NCBI GenBank assembly: GCA_011524395.1
Contig: WTKN01000233.1
Coordinates: 1 to 46,716, forward strand
DNA: 46,716 nt
Origin: Moorena sp. SS36440bin_2
Lineage (GTDB): Bacteria > Cyanobacteriota > Cyanobacteriia > Cyanobacteriales > Coleofasciculaceae
Direction of reading: 5' to 3'
Under the pieces are notes generated by a model. The model ran no database searches, was not told the DNA's origin, and was given only the letters and a program-made list of their open reading frames with translations. This document shows positions 18,317 to 28,489 of the stretch, in pieces. The translations under genes were made by a program, and so were the position numbers. How positions within the stretch are numbered: position 1 is the first letter of the stretch; each line of letters starts with the position of its first letter.

Positions 18317-19560
18317 TGATTCATCAACCACCCCCAGGGGCAAGGGATTTACTCCCCCTAGAAGTTACCCAAAAACGCTGGATTGCTAACCACTTACAGC
18401 AAGTATTTCACCGCTGGAGTTACCACCGGATTATCACATCAACCCTAGAATGGTTGGATACTCTGATGGCAGGAGGAGCTGTCGAACGTTCTACGGTTAT
18501 TCAGTTGCACGATGCTGAGGAAGGAACGCTGGGGCTGCGTCCAGAATTAACGGCATCCATAGCCAGAGCAATGGTTAGTCGTATTGCTGGCAGTAATAGT
18601 GAAGCCTGCCTATCTTTACCCCAGCGACTCTATTACAATGCCAATGTATTTCGCAGACCAACTATAGGTCACCACGGACGTCAACTAGAGTTTTACCAGT
18701 CGGGGGTAGAATTATTGGGAGTTGGCGGGCTGTTGGCAGATGGGGAAATTCTGCTGTTGTTAGCCGATTGTCTTAATCATTTAGGGTTACAACCATGGCA
18801 CCTGATTTTGGGGGAAGCTCGGCTAACGCGATCGCTTTTGTCTCCGTTCCCCAAACCTATACAAGAAAAGGTTCGTCAATCCATTGCCTATCTTGACCGG
18901 GTTAGCCTAGAAACGTTACCTCTATCTCCAGAATTACGAGAGCGGGCATTGTTTCTGTTTGACCTGAGGGGAGACCCTGCTGATGTTTTGCAAAAGGTTG
19001 CTAGCTTGGATTTAGACTCATCAGAACATGAGATTGTGACCAATCTCAAATCCCTGATGGAACTTTTAAATAGTAGTTCCCCTAGCCCCTTACCGATCGT
19101 TCTTGACCTGACATTAGTACAAACCTTTGACTATTACACTGGTATTGTCTTTGAAGTAGTCAGTAGTAGCGAGGGCTCTAGCCGAGTGATAGGTCAGGGA
19201 GGGCGGTACGATCAATTGCTGAGTTTATATCATCCTCAAGGAGAAAACTACCCTGGAATTGGTTTTTGCCTCAACCTAGAAGACCTTCATTATGTCTTAC
19301 TGTCGAGCAATCAACTACCCAGCCGCACACCAGCTAGTGATTGGTTAGTCGTGCCAGAATTGCCCGAAGCTGAGGCAATTGCTTTTACCTATGCCCAAAA
19401 ACTTAGAGATTCTGAGGATTTGGTCAGGGTAGAAATGGATTTAGGGGGACGCTCACCAGCACAAATTAGAGAATACGCCCTGGGTCACGGTATCACCTAC
19501 ATTGCCTGGGTACCAGCCGATGGCACTCCTAAGATTGAGACCGTAACTAAGAAAGTGTGA
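18316..19560 (+). CDS. hisZ: ATP phosphoribosyltransferase regulatory subunit HisZ
   Basis: A 414-residue class II HisRS-like protein: PPPGARDLLPLEVTQKRW at the N-terminus, motif 2-like LRPELTASIARAM and RLYYNANVFRR, and GRQLEFYQSGVELLG. It lacks the HisRS anticodon-binding domain of a true synthetase in recognisable form. HisZ partners the short HisG to make the first histidine enzyme, joining ATP and PRPP, and gives histidine feedback. A hisG gene is not in the window. It starts on the last base of the J-domain gene. An inverted repeat (19553-19561 / 19573-19581) overlaps its stop and may act as a weak terminator toward the converging pdhA. Confidence 0.92.
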   Translation: MIHQPPPGARDLLPLEVTQKRWIANHLQQVFHRWSYHRIITSTLEWLDTLMAGGAVERSTVIQLHDAEEGTLGLRPELTASIARAMVSRIAGSNSEACLSLPQRLYYNANVFRRPTIGHHGRQLEFYQSGVELLGVGGLLADGEILLLLADCLNHLGLQPWHLILGEARLTRSLLSPFPKPIQEKVRQSIAYLDRVSLETLPLSPELRERALFLFDLRGDPADVLQKVASLDLDSSEHEIVTNLKSLMELLNSSSPSPLPIVLDLTLVQTFDYYTGIVFEVVSSSEGSSRVIGQGGRYDQLLSLYHPQGENYPGIGFCLNLEDLHYVLLSSNQLPSRTPASDWLVVPELPEAEAIAFTYAQKLRDSEDLVRVEMDLGGRSPAQIREYALGHGITYIAWVPADGTPKIETVTKKV

Positions 19561-19595
19561 AGTATTTCATAGTTCACACTTCCTAATTCAGTTAA

Positions 19596-20624
19596 TTAAT
19601 CTTCAGCAAAAACATAGCGATATAGTTCACTAGGGTCAGGTTCAGGACTGGATTGGGCAAACTCAACTGCATCATTAATCACTTCCTGGATTTTTTTCTC
19701 AATGGCTTTGAGTTCTTCGGGAGTAGCTAGATTATTTTCTGTCAGGTAACTTGCCATCTTTTTAATGGGATCGCGAGTTAACCAGAATTCCTTCTCTTCT
19801 TTGGAGCGGAGTTCATCAGGATCAGCCAGAGAGTGACCTCGGAAGCGGTAGGTCAGGGCTTCAATCAGGGTTGGGCCTTCTCCTGCACGAGCCCGAGCGA
19901 TCGCTTCTTGGGCAACAGTTCTGACAGCCATTACATCCATGCCATCGACTTCTACTCCAGCCATGCCGAATACACTGGCTTTTTTATAAATTTCTGGCTG
20001 GGATGTTGCCCGTTCATGAGCCATCCCAATTGCCCACTTGTTGTTTTCCACGACATAGATAACGGGCAGTTTCCAAAGGGCTGCCATATTCAAACATTCA
20101 AAGAACTGACCATTATTGCAAGCTCCATCACCGAAAAAGCAAGCGGTGACTTGATCAGCACTCTCATCACCCAAGGCTTCGCGACGGTATTTACTTTGGA
20201 AAGCACTACCCGTGGCAACGGGAATCCCCTCAGCTACAAAGGCATAGCCTCCCAGGAGATTATGTTCTTGTGAGAACATATGCATTGAACCACCGCGTCC
20301 CTTGCTGCAGCCTGTTGCTTTGCCAAATAACTCTGCCATCACTTCCCGTGCTGGCACTCCTGCACTTAAGGCATGGACGTGGTCACGATAGGTGCTACTA
20401 ACAAAGTCTTCACCATTACGCAACGCCTTGATGACTCCTGTTGACACGGCCTCTTGACCATTGTAGAGGTGGACAAAACCAAACATTTTGCCGCGATAGT
20501 ACATTTCAGCACATTTGTCCTCAAACAAGCGCCCGAGCATCATATCCTCGTAAAGGAGTAATCCTTCTGCGCTAGTAATAGGTATGTAGTCCTCTACTTT
20601 AGGTAAAGTTCTTTCCTGAGCCAT
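19596..20624 (-). CDS. pdhA: Pyruvate dehydrogenase E1 component, alpha subunit
   Basis: A 342-residue thiamine-diphosphate enzyme subunit. The cofactor motif GDG (165-167)...NN (194-195) is intact in [19 protein letters not shown]...VVENN. The phosphorylation-loop-type region [19 protein letters not shown] is also present. With PdhB it decarboxylates pyruvate and passes the acetyl group to E2 to make acetyl-CoA. In cyanobacteria and plastids E1 alpha is usually encoded apart from beta, as here. Other branched-chain E1 alpha subunits are similar, but the match to plastid/cyanobacterial PdhA is strong. Confidence 0.95.
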   Translation of the reverse strand: MAQERTLPKVEDYIPITSAEGLLLYEDMMLGRLFEDKCAEMYYRGKMFGFVHLYNGQEAVSTGVIKALRNGEDFVSSTYRDHVHALSAGVPAREVMAELFGKATGCSKGRGGSMHMFSQEHNLLGGYAFVAEGIPVATGSAFQSKYRREALGDESADQVTACFFGDGACNNGQFFECLNMAALWKLPVIYVVENNKWAIGMAHERATSQPEIYKKASVFGMAGVEVDGMDVMAVRTVAQEAIARARAGEGPTLIEALTYRFRGHSLADPDELRSKEEKEFWLTRDPIKKMASYLTENNLATPEELKAIEKKIQEVINDAVEFAQSSPEPDPSELYRYVFAED

Positions 20625-21020
20625 TAATTTGTCCTATACTTGTCCCAACACTATACTGGCATTTAGCCAAACTACTTGTTTAGCCAATTTAAGCAAAGCT
20701 ATTATAAAGTTTTACTCAACCCTACAGGATTTAGCTTCCAGAATTTATCTTCTAGGTAAAGCCTATAGGGGATAGTTAGGTCAAGTTGACTTGACTTAAA
20801 ATCACACTACTCCTTTACTGTTTACTTTAATTAAAGTTAATAAAAGAAGATGATCCACCCTAGTTGCTAGAATTAATAGTGTTTAGGGACTCGACAAAAC
20901 CGGTTAGCTGCGATACTGTGTCTTTTAAAGTGACAGATAAATAGCTATAGCCAGTTTAGGGAGTACGATATGGGCTATCATCAACTCATTCAGTTGCTCG
21001 AAAAGCTGGGGAAGTGAACC
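20625..21020. other. Divergent intergenic region pdhA / ftn2
   Basis: 396 bases between divergent genes with no clear gene. A 15-residue frame (ATG 20970 to TGA 21015-21017, MGYHQLIQLLEKLGK) ends just before the ftn2 GTG; the ribosome site GGGGAAG (21008-21014) lies inside it. It could be a leader peptide or chance. Confidence 0.5.
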
Positions 21021-23408
21021 GTGCGCATTCCGCTCGATTACTACCGCATACTAGGATTGCCGATTCAGGCTACAGCCCAACAGCTCAGCCAAGCCTATCG
21101 TGATCGTACCTTACAACTACCGCGCCGAGAATATTCGGAAGCAGCAATAGCCTCTCGTAAAACACTCCTTGAAAAAGCCTACGGGGTTTTGAGTGACCCT
21201 GACACAAGAGAGAATTACGATGCTGCATTAATTTCCAAAGCTTATCAACTCCAAGAGCAACACCCATCACTGGCGAGTGCTCCTGGTACTAATCAAACAG
21301 TAACAGGTGAAACCGTCGAAGCTCACACTCCCACCATTGAAATTGATAACGATCAATTACTCGGAAGCTTACTGATTCTTCAAGAACTTGGGGAATATGA
21401 GCTGATTATAAAACTGGCGCAACCGTTACTGGAAAAAAGTAACAGCCTTGGATTAAGTCAGGGTAAATTGGGTGATCCCCAACTTGTTCGACCCGACATA
21501 GTTTTGACCTTAGCTATAGCCTGCTTAGAGCTAGGTCGAGAGGAATGGCAGCAAGGAGAGTATGAAAACGCAGCTATGTCCCTAGAAACTGGACAAAAAT
21601 TACTCCTACAAGAAGGCTTATTTCCGAGTGTTCGAGGGGAAATCCAAGCAGACCTCTATAAACTTCGGCCTTATCGGATTTTAGAATTATTAGCCCTGCC
21701 AGAAGACAAAGCCATTGAGCGACGCAAAGGCTTGCGCTTGCTACAAGAAATGTTACAGGAGCGCCGAGGCATAGATGGCACTGGTAATGACCAATCTGGT
21801 TTAGGGATTGATGACTTTCTCCGCTTTATCCAACAGTTACGAGGCTATCTTACCTCCAACCAACAGCAAACATTATTTGAAGCTGAAGCACGACGCCCTT
21901 CAGCTGTTGCTACATACCTAGCTGTTTACGCCTTACTAGCAAGGGGATTTGCCCACAGACAACCGGCTTTGATTGCTCGTGCCAAGAAAATGCTGATGCG
22001 TTTGGGAAAGCGGCAGGATGTTCACCTAGAACAAGGGGTTTGTGCTCTGCTTCTTGGCCAAACAGAAGAAGCCAGTCGTGCCTTGGAACTGAGCCAGGAA
22101 TACGAACCTCTAGCTTTCATTCGGGAACATTCTCAAAATTCCCCAGACTTATTGCCAGGATTATGCCTGTACGGAGAGCGTTGGCTACAAGAATCTGTAT
22201 TTCCCCACTTCCGGGATTTGGCAAACCAAAAGGTCTCTTTGAAGGAATACTTTGCTGATGATCAAGTACAAGCCTATCTAGAAAATTTACCAGATTCATC
22301 TGAGGAAACTAGCAATCAGTGGACGGTTGTACCTTCCCAAACCACCAGCTATGCAACAGTAGGCTCTTCTAAAAGCATCCTGGGGCAAGATAGACTAAGC
22401 AATGGCCAAGGCTCACAGACAACGGCAGAACCAGTGACGGTGGGTTCAAGGTGGCCAGGTGAGGCGTTGGGAAACGGTGTTAGTCAAAGCCGGGTCAATA
22501 GCGATCGCTTAAGCACTAATGGGGTATCAACCTTCCCTACAGGTCAAGGGATATCCCACTCATCAAATGGCTCAGAACCACAAACCTCTCAAGACTTAGA
22601 GTCAAACACAACAGGCTTGCGGAGTCATGGAAGGCGTCGTAGGCGTCAGTCCTTAGGTAGCTTTATGGGTAGGGGCAAGTCAGGCAAAACCCTGGATAGT
22701 CAAAATTCAACCACCTCAGGTGGGTGGTCTAGAGGCGCTCCTTTGGTCAAAGATTCCTCAAGTCAGCGGAGCAGTCTGGATAATTCATCCCCTGATCGTA
22801 TTGAACATTCACCAGAGCGATTCAAACCAGGGACTAAACTAAGACGTCTGATTTTCCTGAGTGTTTTAGGTTTGCTAGGACTGGGCATCCTGCTGATTTT
22901 GCTCAATAAAGCTCTTAAAAGTTTTTCAAAACCACCCTTAGAGGGAGAACAACTTTTTGTGCAGCTTGACCAACCTCCAGTCCCGATTCCTCCGAGCGGC
23001 AGTGCGCTCATTGCTCCCAGTGGTCCTCTAAATCAAGAAACGGCTCAGCAAGTCATCGAAACCTGGCTAAACACTAAGAAAGTTGCCTTTGGACCAAAAC
23101 ATGACGTAGGGCAACTTAATAAAATCTTAGCTGAGCCAGCTCTGTCTGTCTGGCTCAAAAGTGCTAAAGCGGCTAAAGCCAAAAACTCTTACCGGATCTA
23201 CAAGCACAGCGTCAAAATTAACTCAGTTGAGACTAACACATCGAATCCTAATCAAGCTGTGATAGATGCTGCGGTCAAGGAGGAAGCAAAGGTATATCAA
23301 GATGGTATGCTGAGTCCGGCAGCTTCGAGTAATGACAACTTAAGAGTCAAGTATGACTTAGTACGCCAAGGGGGTCAGTGGTTAATTAAAGGTTGGATGG
23401 TAAGATAA
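21021..23408 (+). CDS. ftn2: Cell division protein Ftn2/ZipN (ARC6 homologue)
   Basis: A 795-residue protein starting at GTG 21021, preceded by GGGGAAG. The N-terminus (1-75) is a J-like domain (DYYRILGLPIQATAQQLSQAY) lacking the HPD motif, as known for ARC6/Ftn2. A long helical region follows (about 100-430), then a Ser/Gly/Gln-rich linker (430-595), one membrane span near 612-634 (IFLSVLGLLGLGILLILL), and a C-terminal ARC6-like IMS domain (about 670-795, ending VRQGGQWLIKGWMVR). ZipN/Ftn2 tethers FtsZ at the inner membrane and recruits the divisome, and is essential for cyanobacterial division. Full length and intact here. Confidence 0.95.
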   Translation: MRIPLDYYRILGLPIQATAQQLSQAYRDRTLQLPRREYSEAAIASRKTLLEKAYGVLSDPDTRENYDAALISKAYQLQEQHPSLASAPGTNQTVTGETVEAHTPTIEIDNDQLLGSLLILQELGEYELIIKLAQPLLEKSNSLGLSQGKLGDPQLVRPDIVLTLAIACLELGREEWQQGEYENAAMSLETGQKLLLQEGLFPSVRGEIQADLYKLRPYRILELLALPEDKAIERRKGLRLLQEMLQERRGIDGTGNDQSGLGIDDFLRFIQQLRGYLTSNQQQTLFEAEARRPSAVATYLAVYALLARGFAHRQPALIARAKKMLMRLGKRQDVHLEQGVCALLLGQTEEASRALELSQEYEPLAFIREHSQNSPDLLPGLCLYGERWLQESVFPHFRDLANQKVSLKEYFADDQVQAYLENLPDSSEETSNQWTVVPSQTTSYATVGSSKSILGQDRLSNGQGSQTTAEPVTVGSRWPGEALGNGVSQSRVNSDRLSTNGVSTFPTGQGISHSSNGSEPQTSQDLESNTTGLRSHGRRRRRQSLGSFMGRGKSGKTLDSQNSTTSGGWSRGAPLVKDSSSQRSSLDNSSPDRIEHSPERFKPGTKLRRLIFLSVLGLLGLGILLILLNKALKSFSKPPLEGEQLFVQLDQPPVPIPPSGSALIAPSGPLNQETAQQVIETWLNTKKVAFGPKHDVGQLNKILAEPALSVWLKSAKAAKAKNSYRIYKHSVKINSVETNTSNPNQAVIDAAVKEEAKVYQDGMLSPAASSNDNLRVKYDLVRQGGQWLIKGWMVR

Positions 23409-24226
23409 CTAAAAACATATCTGACCAGTCAATTGCTGTCGAAAAGAAAAGGGAAAACTAATGATTGTTCCTGTCGATGATTGATGATGCGATTAGCTTT
23501 GGCTTGCCACGCTTAGCTCACCGCTGAGGAAAGTATTCATATAGTGTTGCATATCATCAAGCCTGAGAGATAAATGATTAATAAGGAATTTCAATGATAA
23601 GTAGATCAGAGTTTTATCTTTCTTGGCTACAGATCGTTTATGGTGCCTAAGTTGATAATATTGATGACTGAAGTCCTAAGTCGTGAGGAGTGATGTAACA
23701 GTTTCATGACATTTTGAGTCCCACTTTTCTGACAAATGCGTGAATTTACCGAAAATCGGCTGATTTCACCCTTGACCTGACTAAAAAATTTCTTGTTATA
23801 TATAGTTGCTCAGAGGATTCCATAAAAATGTGGCTTTGTTAGTATTTAACCAAATTATCGATGGCTGACTTTACCATATTTTAGGTATAAAAAATAACTG
23901 AAGTTTCGAATAAGCAGTAGACGGGTAATTTCCCTCAAGGCGCGCGCCTTGAAAATCTGGGAATCAAGAAGGATAAAAACTTTAGTCAGATCTGACTTTA
24001 GGTAAGTTTCATAGCAACCAAAACTCTTTTTAATTAGATGTGCTTGACCCTTAGGTGCGCTCTTACCATTAAGAATTAAATTCGCCACGGGTCGCACCTG
24101 AAAAATTAAATGCGCTCTTTGTGCGCGCCTCCTAGGCCGCGAGCAATCCCTCGCGGCCTAGGGTCACACCTCAAGATTGACATCAGTAATCTATCAGCCA
24201 ACCTAACAACGTATAGAAAATAAATC
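23409..24226. other. 818-base intergenic region with repeat copy B
   Basis: No credible gene. A minus-strand 80-codon frame (23855-24097) has no recognisable features. The 3' third carries the dispersed repeat (core 24066-24085) and a very stable hairpin at 24131-24162. The first 500 bases are AT-rich and unremarkable. Confidence 0.6.
24131..24162. repeat. 13-bp perfect hairpin in repeat copy B
   Basis: CCTAGGCCGCGAG-CAATCC-CTCGCGGCCTAGG: a 13-bp GC-rich stem with a 6-base loop, 65 bases upstream of the DUF4912 gene. There is no T-run after it, so it is more likely a repeat palindrome than a terminator. Confidence 0.8.
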
Positions 24227-25408
24227 ATGGCAAAAGAAGGAACTCCCCTAGAAGAAATGACTTTACGGCAATTACGTAGAGTGGCAAGTGAATATAGTAT
24301 ATCTCGATACAGCAGAATGCGTAAAGCACGCTTATTGGCGGAAATTCAAGCAATAGAACGTCACAAAAGGTCTACCACTCCATCGCCGATAATTGAGGCA
24401 CAAGCAAAGGACGAATCAACCCAGTTTGAATTAGATCAAGAAGAGCCGACTAGTGATAGTCTAGTTTCGGTTGATGAGGGATTAGCAGAGCTACCAGAAG
24501 GTTATGGTGAAAGCCAGATTGTCCTAATGCCTCGTGATCCACATTGGTCTTATGCTTATTGGGATATTCCAAATGAACATAAAAAAGAACTGCGCTCTCA
24601 GGGAGGTCAACAACTCGCTCTAAGGCTCTATGATGTTACTGCAATCAAACTCGATGATCAAAATCCCCATAGTATCCAAGAATATCCCTGTGATGAGCTA
24701 GCGCGAGAATGGTATCTACCCATGCCAGTTAGCGATCGCGACTATGTAGTTGAGATTGGTTATCGCTGTGAAGATGGTCAATGGCTAGTTCTAGCTCGTT
24801 CAGCACCTATCCATGCCCCCCCAGCCTATCCCTCTAAATGGATGGAAGACAAATTCATCACGGTTAACTGGAATGATAATTTACAGGGTAAGACTGTTCT
24901 AAAACTTGTGCCACCTAGCCAAACAGCTAATGATAGTAGCTCGGAAATGCCTAATCCCCCTATCTATGGCGAAATATTTGGCATAACTCAATCTGGGGAA
25001 TCTCAGGCAGTAGCTGGTTCTCTTTATAGTTCTATGCAGCAAGTTCCAAGGTCAGCAATAACTTCCAATGCTTTCCCTTCGGGTATTGGTAAGTTGGTTT
25101 CTCCAAATATGTCGGGAGCTGCTTTGAGGGATTCTGCTCCCTTCGCTCCTTCTCTGGAATTGTTGTTAGTTGCAGATTCTGATCTAACTATCCATGGTAC
25201 CACTGATCCTGATGCTTCCGTTACTATTGATGGACTTCCGGTCAAGATTAACCCAGACGGTACCTTCTGCTTCCAAATGTCTTTGCAGGATGCTTTGATT
25301 GACTACCCAATCATGGCAGTGTCAGCGGATGGCAAGCAAACTCGCTCAATTCAGATGAAGTTCATCCGTAAGACTCCATCATCTCATACTGATATGGTGT
25401 TCAATTGA
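24227..25408 (+). CDS. DUF4912 domain protein
   Basis: A 393-residue cyanobacterial protein. Residues 5-45 resemble a Rho-N/SAP-like helix-extended-loop-helix (LEEMTLRQLRRVASEYSISRYSRMRKARLL), which in other proteins binds nucleic acid. Residues about 85-210 match DUF4912 (IVLMPRDPHWSYAYWDIP, LALRLYDVT, DRDYVVEIGYR, LARSAPIHAPP). The C-terminus (300-385) contains a beta-sandwich-like stretch (LTIHGTTDPDASVTIDGLPVKINPDGTFCFQMSL). Function unknown; it is widespread in cyanobacteria. It stands alone between two long repeat-bearing gaps. Confidence 0.85.
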   Translation: MAKEGTPLEEMTLRQLRRVASEYSISRYSRMRKARLLAEIQAIERHKRSTTPSPIIEAQAKDESTQFELDQEEPTSDSLVSVDEGLAELPEGYGESQIVLMPRDPHWSYAYWDIPNEHKKELRSQGGQQLALRLYDVTAIKLDDQNPHSIQEYPCDELAREWYLPMPVSDRDYVVEIGYRCEDGQWLVLARSAPIHAPPAYPSKWMEDKFITVNWNDNLQGKTVLKLVPPSQTANDSSSEMPNPPIYGEIFGITQSGESQAVAGSLYSSMQQVPRSAITSNAFPSGIGKLVSPNMSGAALRDSAPFAPSLELLLVADSDLTIHGTTDPDASVTIDGLPVKINPDGTFCFQMSLQDALIDYPIMAVSADGKQTRSIQMKFIRKTPSSHTDMVFN

Positions 25409-26620
25409 ACAAAATTATTGAGTGCAGTCCCCACCCATAATTTTCACTGATATTTGATAAGTTGGGTGGGGTAAGCCAAATCAGCTTTTGCATCGCAAAG
25501 CCTCTGCTTCTATGGTAGGAGACCATTGGTATGACAAAGACTATTGGGCTCTCGTTGCACGACAAAGTTCTGCCATCATCTAAATCCTGCCATCTTTGTG
25601 ATTTTCATTGCTTGTTTCTGAGCGGCTTTTCAAGGGCAAAAATTAGGCGATCAAGCAATTCCCAGTAAGGCAATCAGGATGATTGAACTGCTTTGTTACC
25701 ATAACAAGTGCGGAACAGTAATAAATTCACGCTTGTTATAAATAAATATGCTATTATTATATAATTTTATAGTTTTCAAGATAAATTGTATTAAAAGCTA
25801 CAGTTTATCTACTAGTTTGTATAGCGATATAAGCAGGTGCACAAAATTAATTACACATTTACCAAAACTAAAACCCTTACAATGTAAGGGTTACAGAGAT
25901 TGAGAGTAGGAAATTAATTTTGTGTAGGTACTTACTAACTATTGCTATATAGTTCAAGAACTAGTATTTCCGTATAATAAGCTGAGAATTCACACTTCAT
26001 ACTTCTAAAGAGTTCCGATACTTTTTAGCTACCAAAGTCTACCAAGATAAACTTTAGCCCGCCAATGCAAGCTGATTGCTCAGCCAGGGGGTATCTCCGC
26101 GCTTCACGAAGAAATATTCCTCGTGCGCCGTTAAATTTCTAGAACCAGATCCAATGTCACTACAAAACCCTTGGTTTTCGGGAATTTTTAATTAAGACAA
26201 GGTCTTGGCACTAATATCATAGTTAAACTATAGCAAATTACTTGAGGCTTTGGCAACCTTTGTGATACTTTTACCTACTGTTCACTAACCCCCGACACTA
26301 GCCAAGGGATTTTTTTGCCAAGAGTTAATAGGTGTGCTTGACCCATTAAGAATTGAATTCGCTCTTTGTGCGCGCCTGTTGAATACGCAAGGGCTAGACT
26401 GACACCGGAAAACCCACCACAGGGTTAGACAGGGAAGAGATTTTGATTATGGGTAATTAAACAAATTTGATATAAGCTATAACTGCGAGAGACGATGGTG
26501 ATAGTTTTTTGTAATTTTTGAACTAATCAGGGTTAGGCTTTTTAGTGGCGTTTACGTTTGGACCATTCGTTGTCAACCAAAATCCCTAGATATCCCCACC
26601 CAAGGAGAATAAAAAACCCG
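25409..26620. other. 1.2-kb intergenic region with mobile-element debris
   Basis: No intact gene. It holds a 45-codon frame (25531-25668) with a zinc-ribbon-like CHLCDFHC preceded by LPSSKS, reminiscent of the C-terminus of TnpB/OrfB. It also holds a palindromic MITE-like element (25820-25951) and dispersed repeat copy C (core 26343-26362). The ribosome site for the next gene is at 26602-26608. Confidence 0.6.
25820..25951. mobile_element. MITE-like palindromic element
   Basis: About 132 bases with inverted ends TATAGCGATA / TTGCTATATA, inner perfect arms ACAAAATTAATT (25841-25852) / AATTAATTTTGT (25912-25923), and a central 9-bp hairpin AACCCTTAC-AAT-GTAAGGGTT (25872-25892). It has no coding capacity, as expected for a non-autonomous element. 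Confidence 0.65.
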
Positions 26621-28489
26621 ATGCGCTCGAAGATCGGATTGCTTTGGCATCAGATGTTAATTAAAATTGTGCTTATAAAGTATTTATTAAAAATAATTAT
26701 ATCAAATAAAATTACACCGTTGTATTTAATAATTGCCTATACCAGTTGTAATGATGCCCTAGCAGTAACCCTAACCTCTTTGCCAAGCAATCATAGATCT
26801 CTAAGCACAACTAACCTTCTGGTTAACCAGCAGAAGAAGAAAATCGATCAGGATTCAGGACAATTGGTTGATGGAAATTATCAAAATCTGATAGGTGAAC
26901 GATTACCGCCCATACTATCAGATTCAGAACAACCATTTATACTAGAGAATAAACCCAATACACCGGCTACACTAACTGATTTTTACTCTCAAACAATTCA
27001 AGTAGATAAAATTGAAGTCATTGGCAGCACCATCTTTTCACCAGAGCAGTTTAAGCAGATCATACAACCTTATCAAGGACGCTCCCTGACTATTGAGCAA
27101 CTAAGAGAAGTCGCGGATGCTATTACTACGCTTTACCTCAAGCAAGGCTATATTAACACTAGAGCAATTCTCGCTGAGCAAACCATTGACATTAACAAGG
27201 GCATTGTTACAATTCGTGTTCTAGAAGGGGGTATCGAAAAGATCGAAGTTGAAGGAACACGCCGACTAAATGCCAACTATATCCGCAGCCGTGTCCAGTT
27301 AGGTACTGGAACACCATTCAATACTACTGAATTAGAAAACCAATTACGATTGTTACGGCTTGACCCAAAGTTGGAAAGTATAGAAGCCAGCCTGCGGAAA
27401 GGAACAAAAGTCGGACAAAGCATTCTGATTGTTCGTGTTGTGGAAGCTAATCCCTTTGAAGGCAGTGTAGGGGTTGATAACTACTCACCTCCTAGTATTG
27501 GTTCTGAACGAATGAGCTTTAATCTTCGGCATCTCAACCTAACTGGCAATGGGGATGAAATTTCTTTCACTTATCGCCGTTCGACCACTGGGGGGTCTAA
27601 TATTTTTGATATTGGCTATCGCTTTCCCCTCAATCCCCGAAATGGTACCTTAGAACTGCGAACAGTGATCGACCGTAATCGGGTGACTCAAGCACCATTC
27701 AATGTTTTTGATATTGAGGGAGAATCTGAGCTATATGAACTTCGATTTCGTCAGCCGTTGTACCGCACACCTCGGGAAGAATTTGCTCTGTCTCTAGGAT
27801 TCAGCTACAGAGATGGTCAGACTTTTTTGGGTGATGAGCCTCTTGGGTTTGGCTTTGGTCCAGATCAAAATGGCTCGACTACCCTGAGCGTGATTAAGTT
27901 TGAACAAGAGTATCTACGTCGGGATTTGGAGGGAACTTGGTTTTTGCGATCGCTTTTGAGTCTTGGCACTGGCTGGTTTGATGCCACTATCAACCCCGAC
28001 CCTATACCTGATGGGCGCTTTTTTCGCTGGGTAGGTCAAGTACAGCGGTTGCAGATTCTATCAGAGGATAATTTCTTAATTATGGGAACCGAAGTTCAGC
28101 TTACTCCCAATAGCCTATTGCCTCCCCAACAATTTTTGCTTGGGGGTGGTCAATCCCTGAGGGGCTACCGTCAAAATATCAGAGCAGGGGACAATGGAGT
28201 ACGGTTGTCTATTGAAGACCGTATCACGTTACATCGAGACGTAGACGATGACCCCGCATTACAACTAATTCCGTTTTTCGACATGGGTTATGTCTGGAAT
28301 AACCCTGACAATCCTAATACGTTACCGTCACAACGCTTTTTAGCGGGTATTGGCTTAGGGCTAATTGTACAGCCAGTGACAGGGCTTAATCTGCGACTTG
28401 ACTATGGCATTCCTCTGGTTGATTTGGATGATCGCAGTAACAATGCCCAGGATGAGGGCTTCTACTTCAATGTTCGCTATCAATATTAA
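26621..28489 (+). CDS. TpsB/ShlB-FhaC-type outer-membrane secretion protein
   Basis: Start set at ATG 26621 because AAGGAGA lies at 26602-26608; an in-frame TTG at 26558 has no such site. The 622-residue protein has an N-terminal hydrophobic stretch that may be an export signal. It has POTRA domains at about 100-270 (IQVDKIEVIGSTIFSPEQFKQII; YLKQGYINTRAIL; IEKIEVEGTRRLNANYIRSRV). A 16-strand-type beta-barrel follows, with the conserved LGGGQSLRGYRQN and a C-terminus ending in YFNVRYQY, an outer-membrane signature with terminal aromatic. Such proteins export large beta-helical exoproteins (two-partner secretion). No TpsA-like substrate gene is adjacent, so its cargo is unknown. Confidence 0.88.
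   Translation: MRSKIGLLWHQMLIKIVLIKYLLKIIISNKITPLYLIIAYTSCNDALAVTLTSLPSNHRSLSTTNLLVNQQKKKIDQDSGQLVDGNYQNLIGERLPPILSDSEQPFILENKPNTPATLTDFYSQTIQVDKIEVIGSTIFSPEQFKQIIQPYQGRSLTIEQLREVADAITTLYLKQGYINTRAILAEQTIDINKGIVTIRVLEGGIEKIEVEGTRRLNANYIRSRVQLGTGTPFNTTELENQLRLLRLDPKLESIEASLRKGTKVGQSILIVRVVEANPFEGSVGVDNYSPPSIGSERMSFNLRHLNLTGNGDEISFTYRRSTTGGSNIFDIGYRFPLNPRNGTLELRTVIDRNRVTQAPFNVFDIEGESELYELRFRQPLYRTPREEFALSLGFSYRDGQTFLGDEPLGFGFGPDQNGSTTLSVIKFEQEYLRRDLEGTWFLRSLLSLGTGWFDATINPDPIPDGRFFRWVGQVQRLQILSEDNFLIMGTEVQLTPNSLLPPQQFLLGGGQSLRGYRQNIRAGDNGVRLSIEDRITLHRDVDDDPALQLIPFFDMGYVWNNPDNPNTLPSQRFLAGIGLGLIVQPVTGLNLRLDYGIPLVDLDDRSNNAQDEGFYFNVRYQY

Noticed and set aside
23855-24097. 80-codon minus-strand frame in the ftn2-DUF4912 gap
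   Set aside because: It crosses the dispersed repeat copy B, has no ribosome site and no family resemblance.
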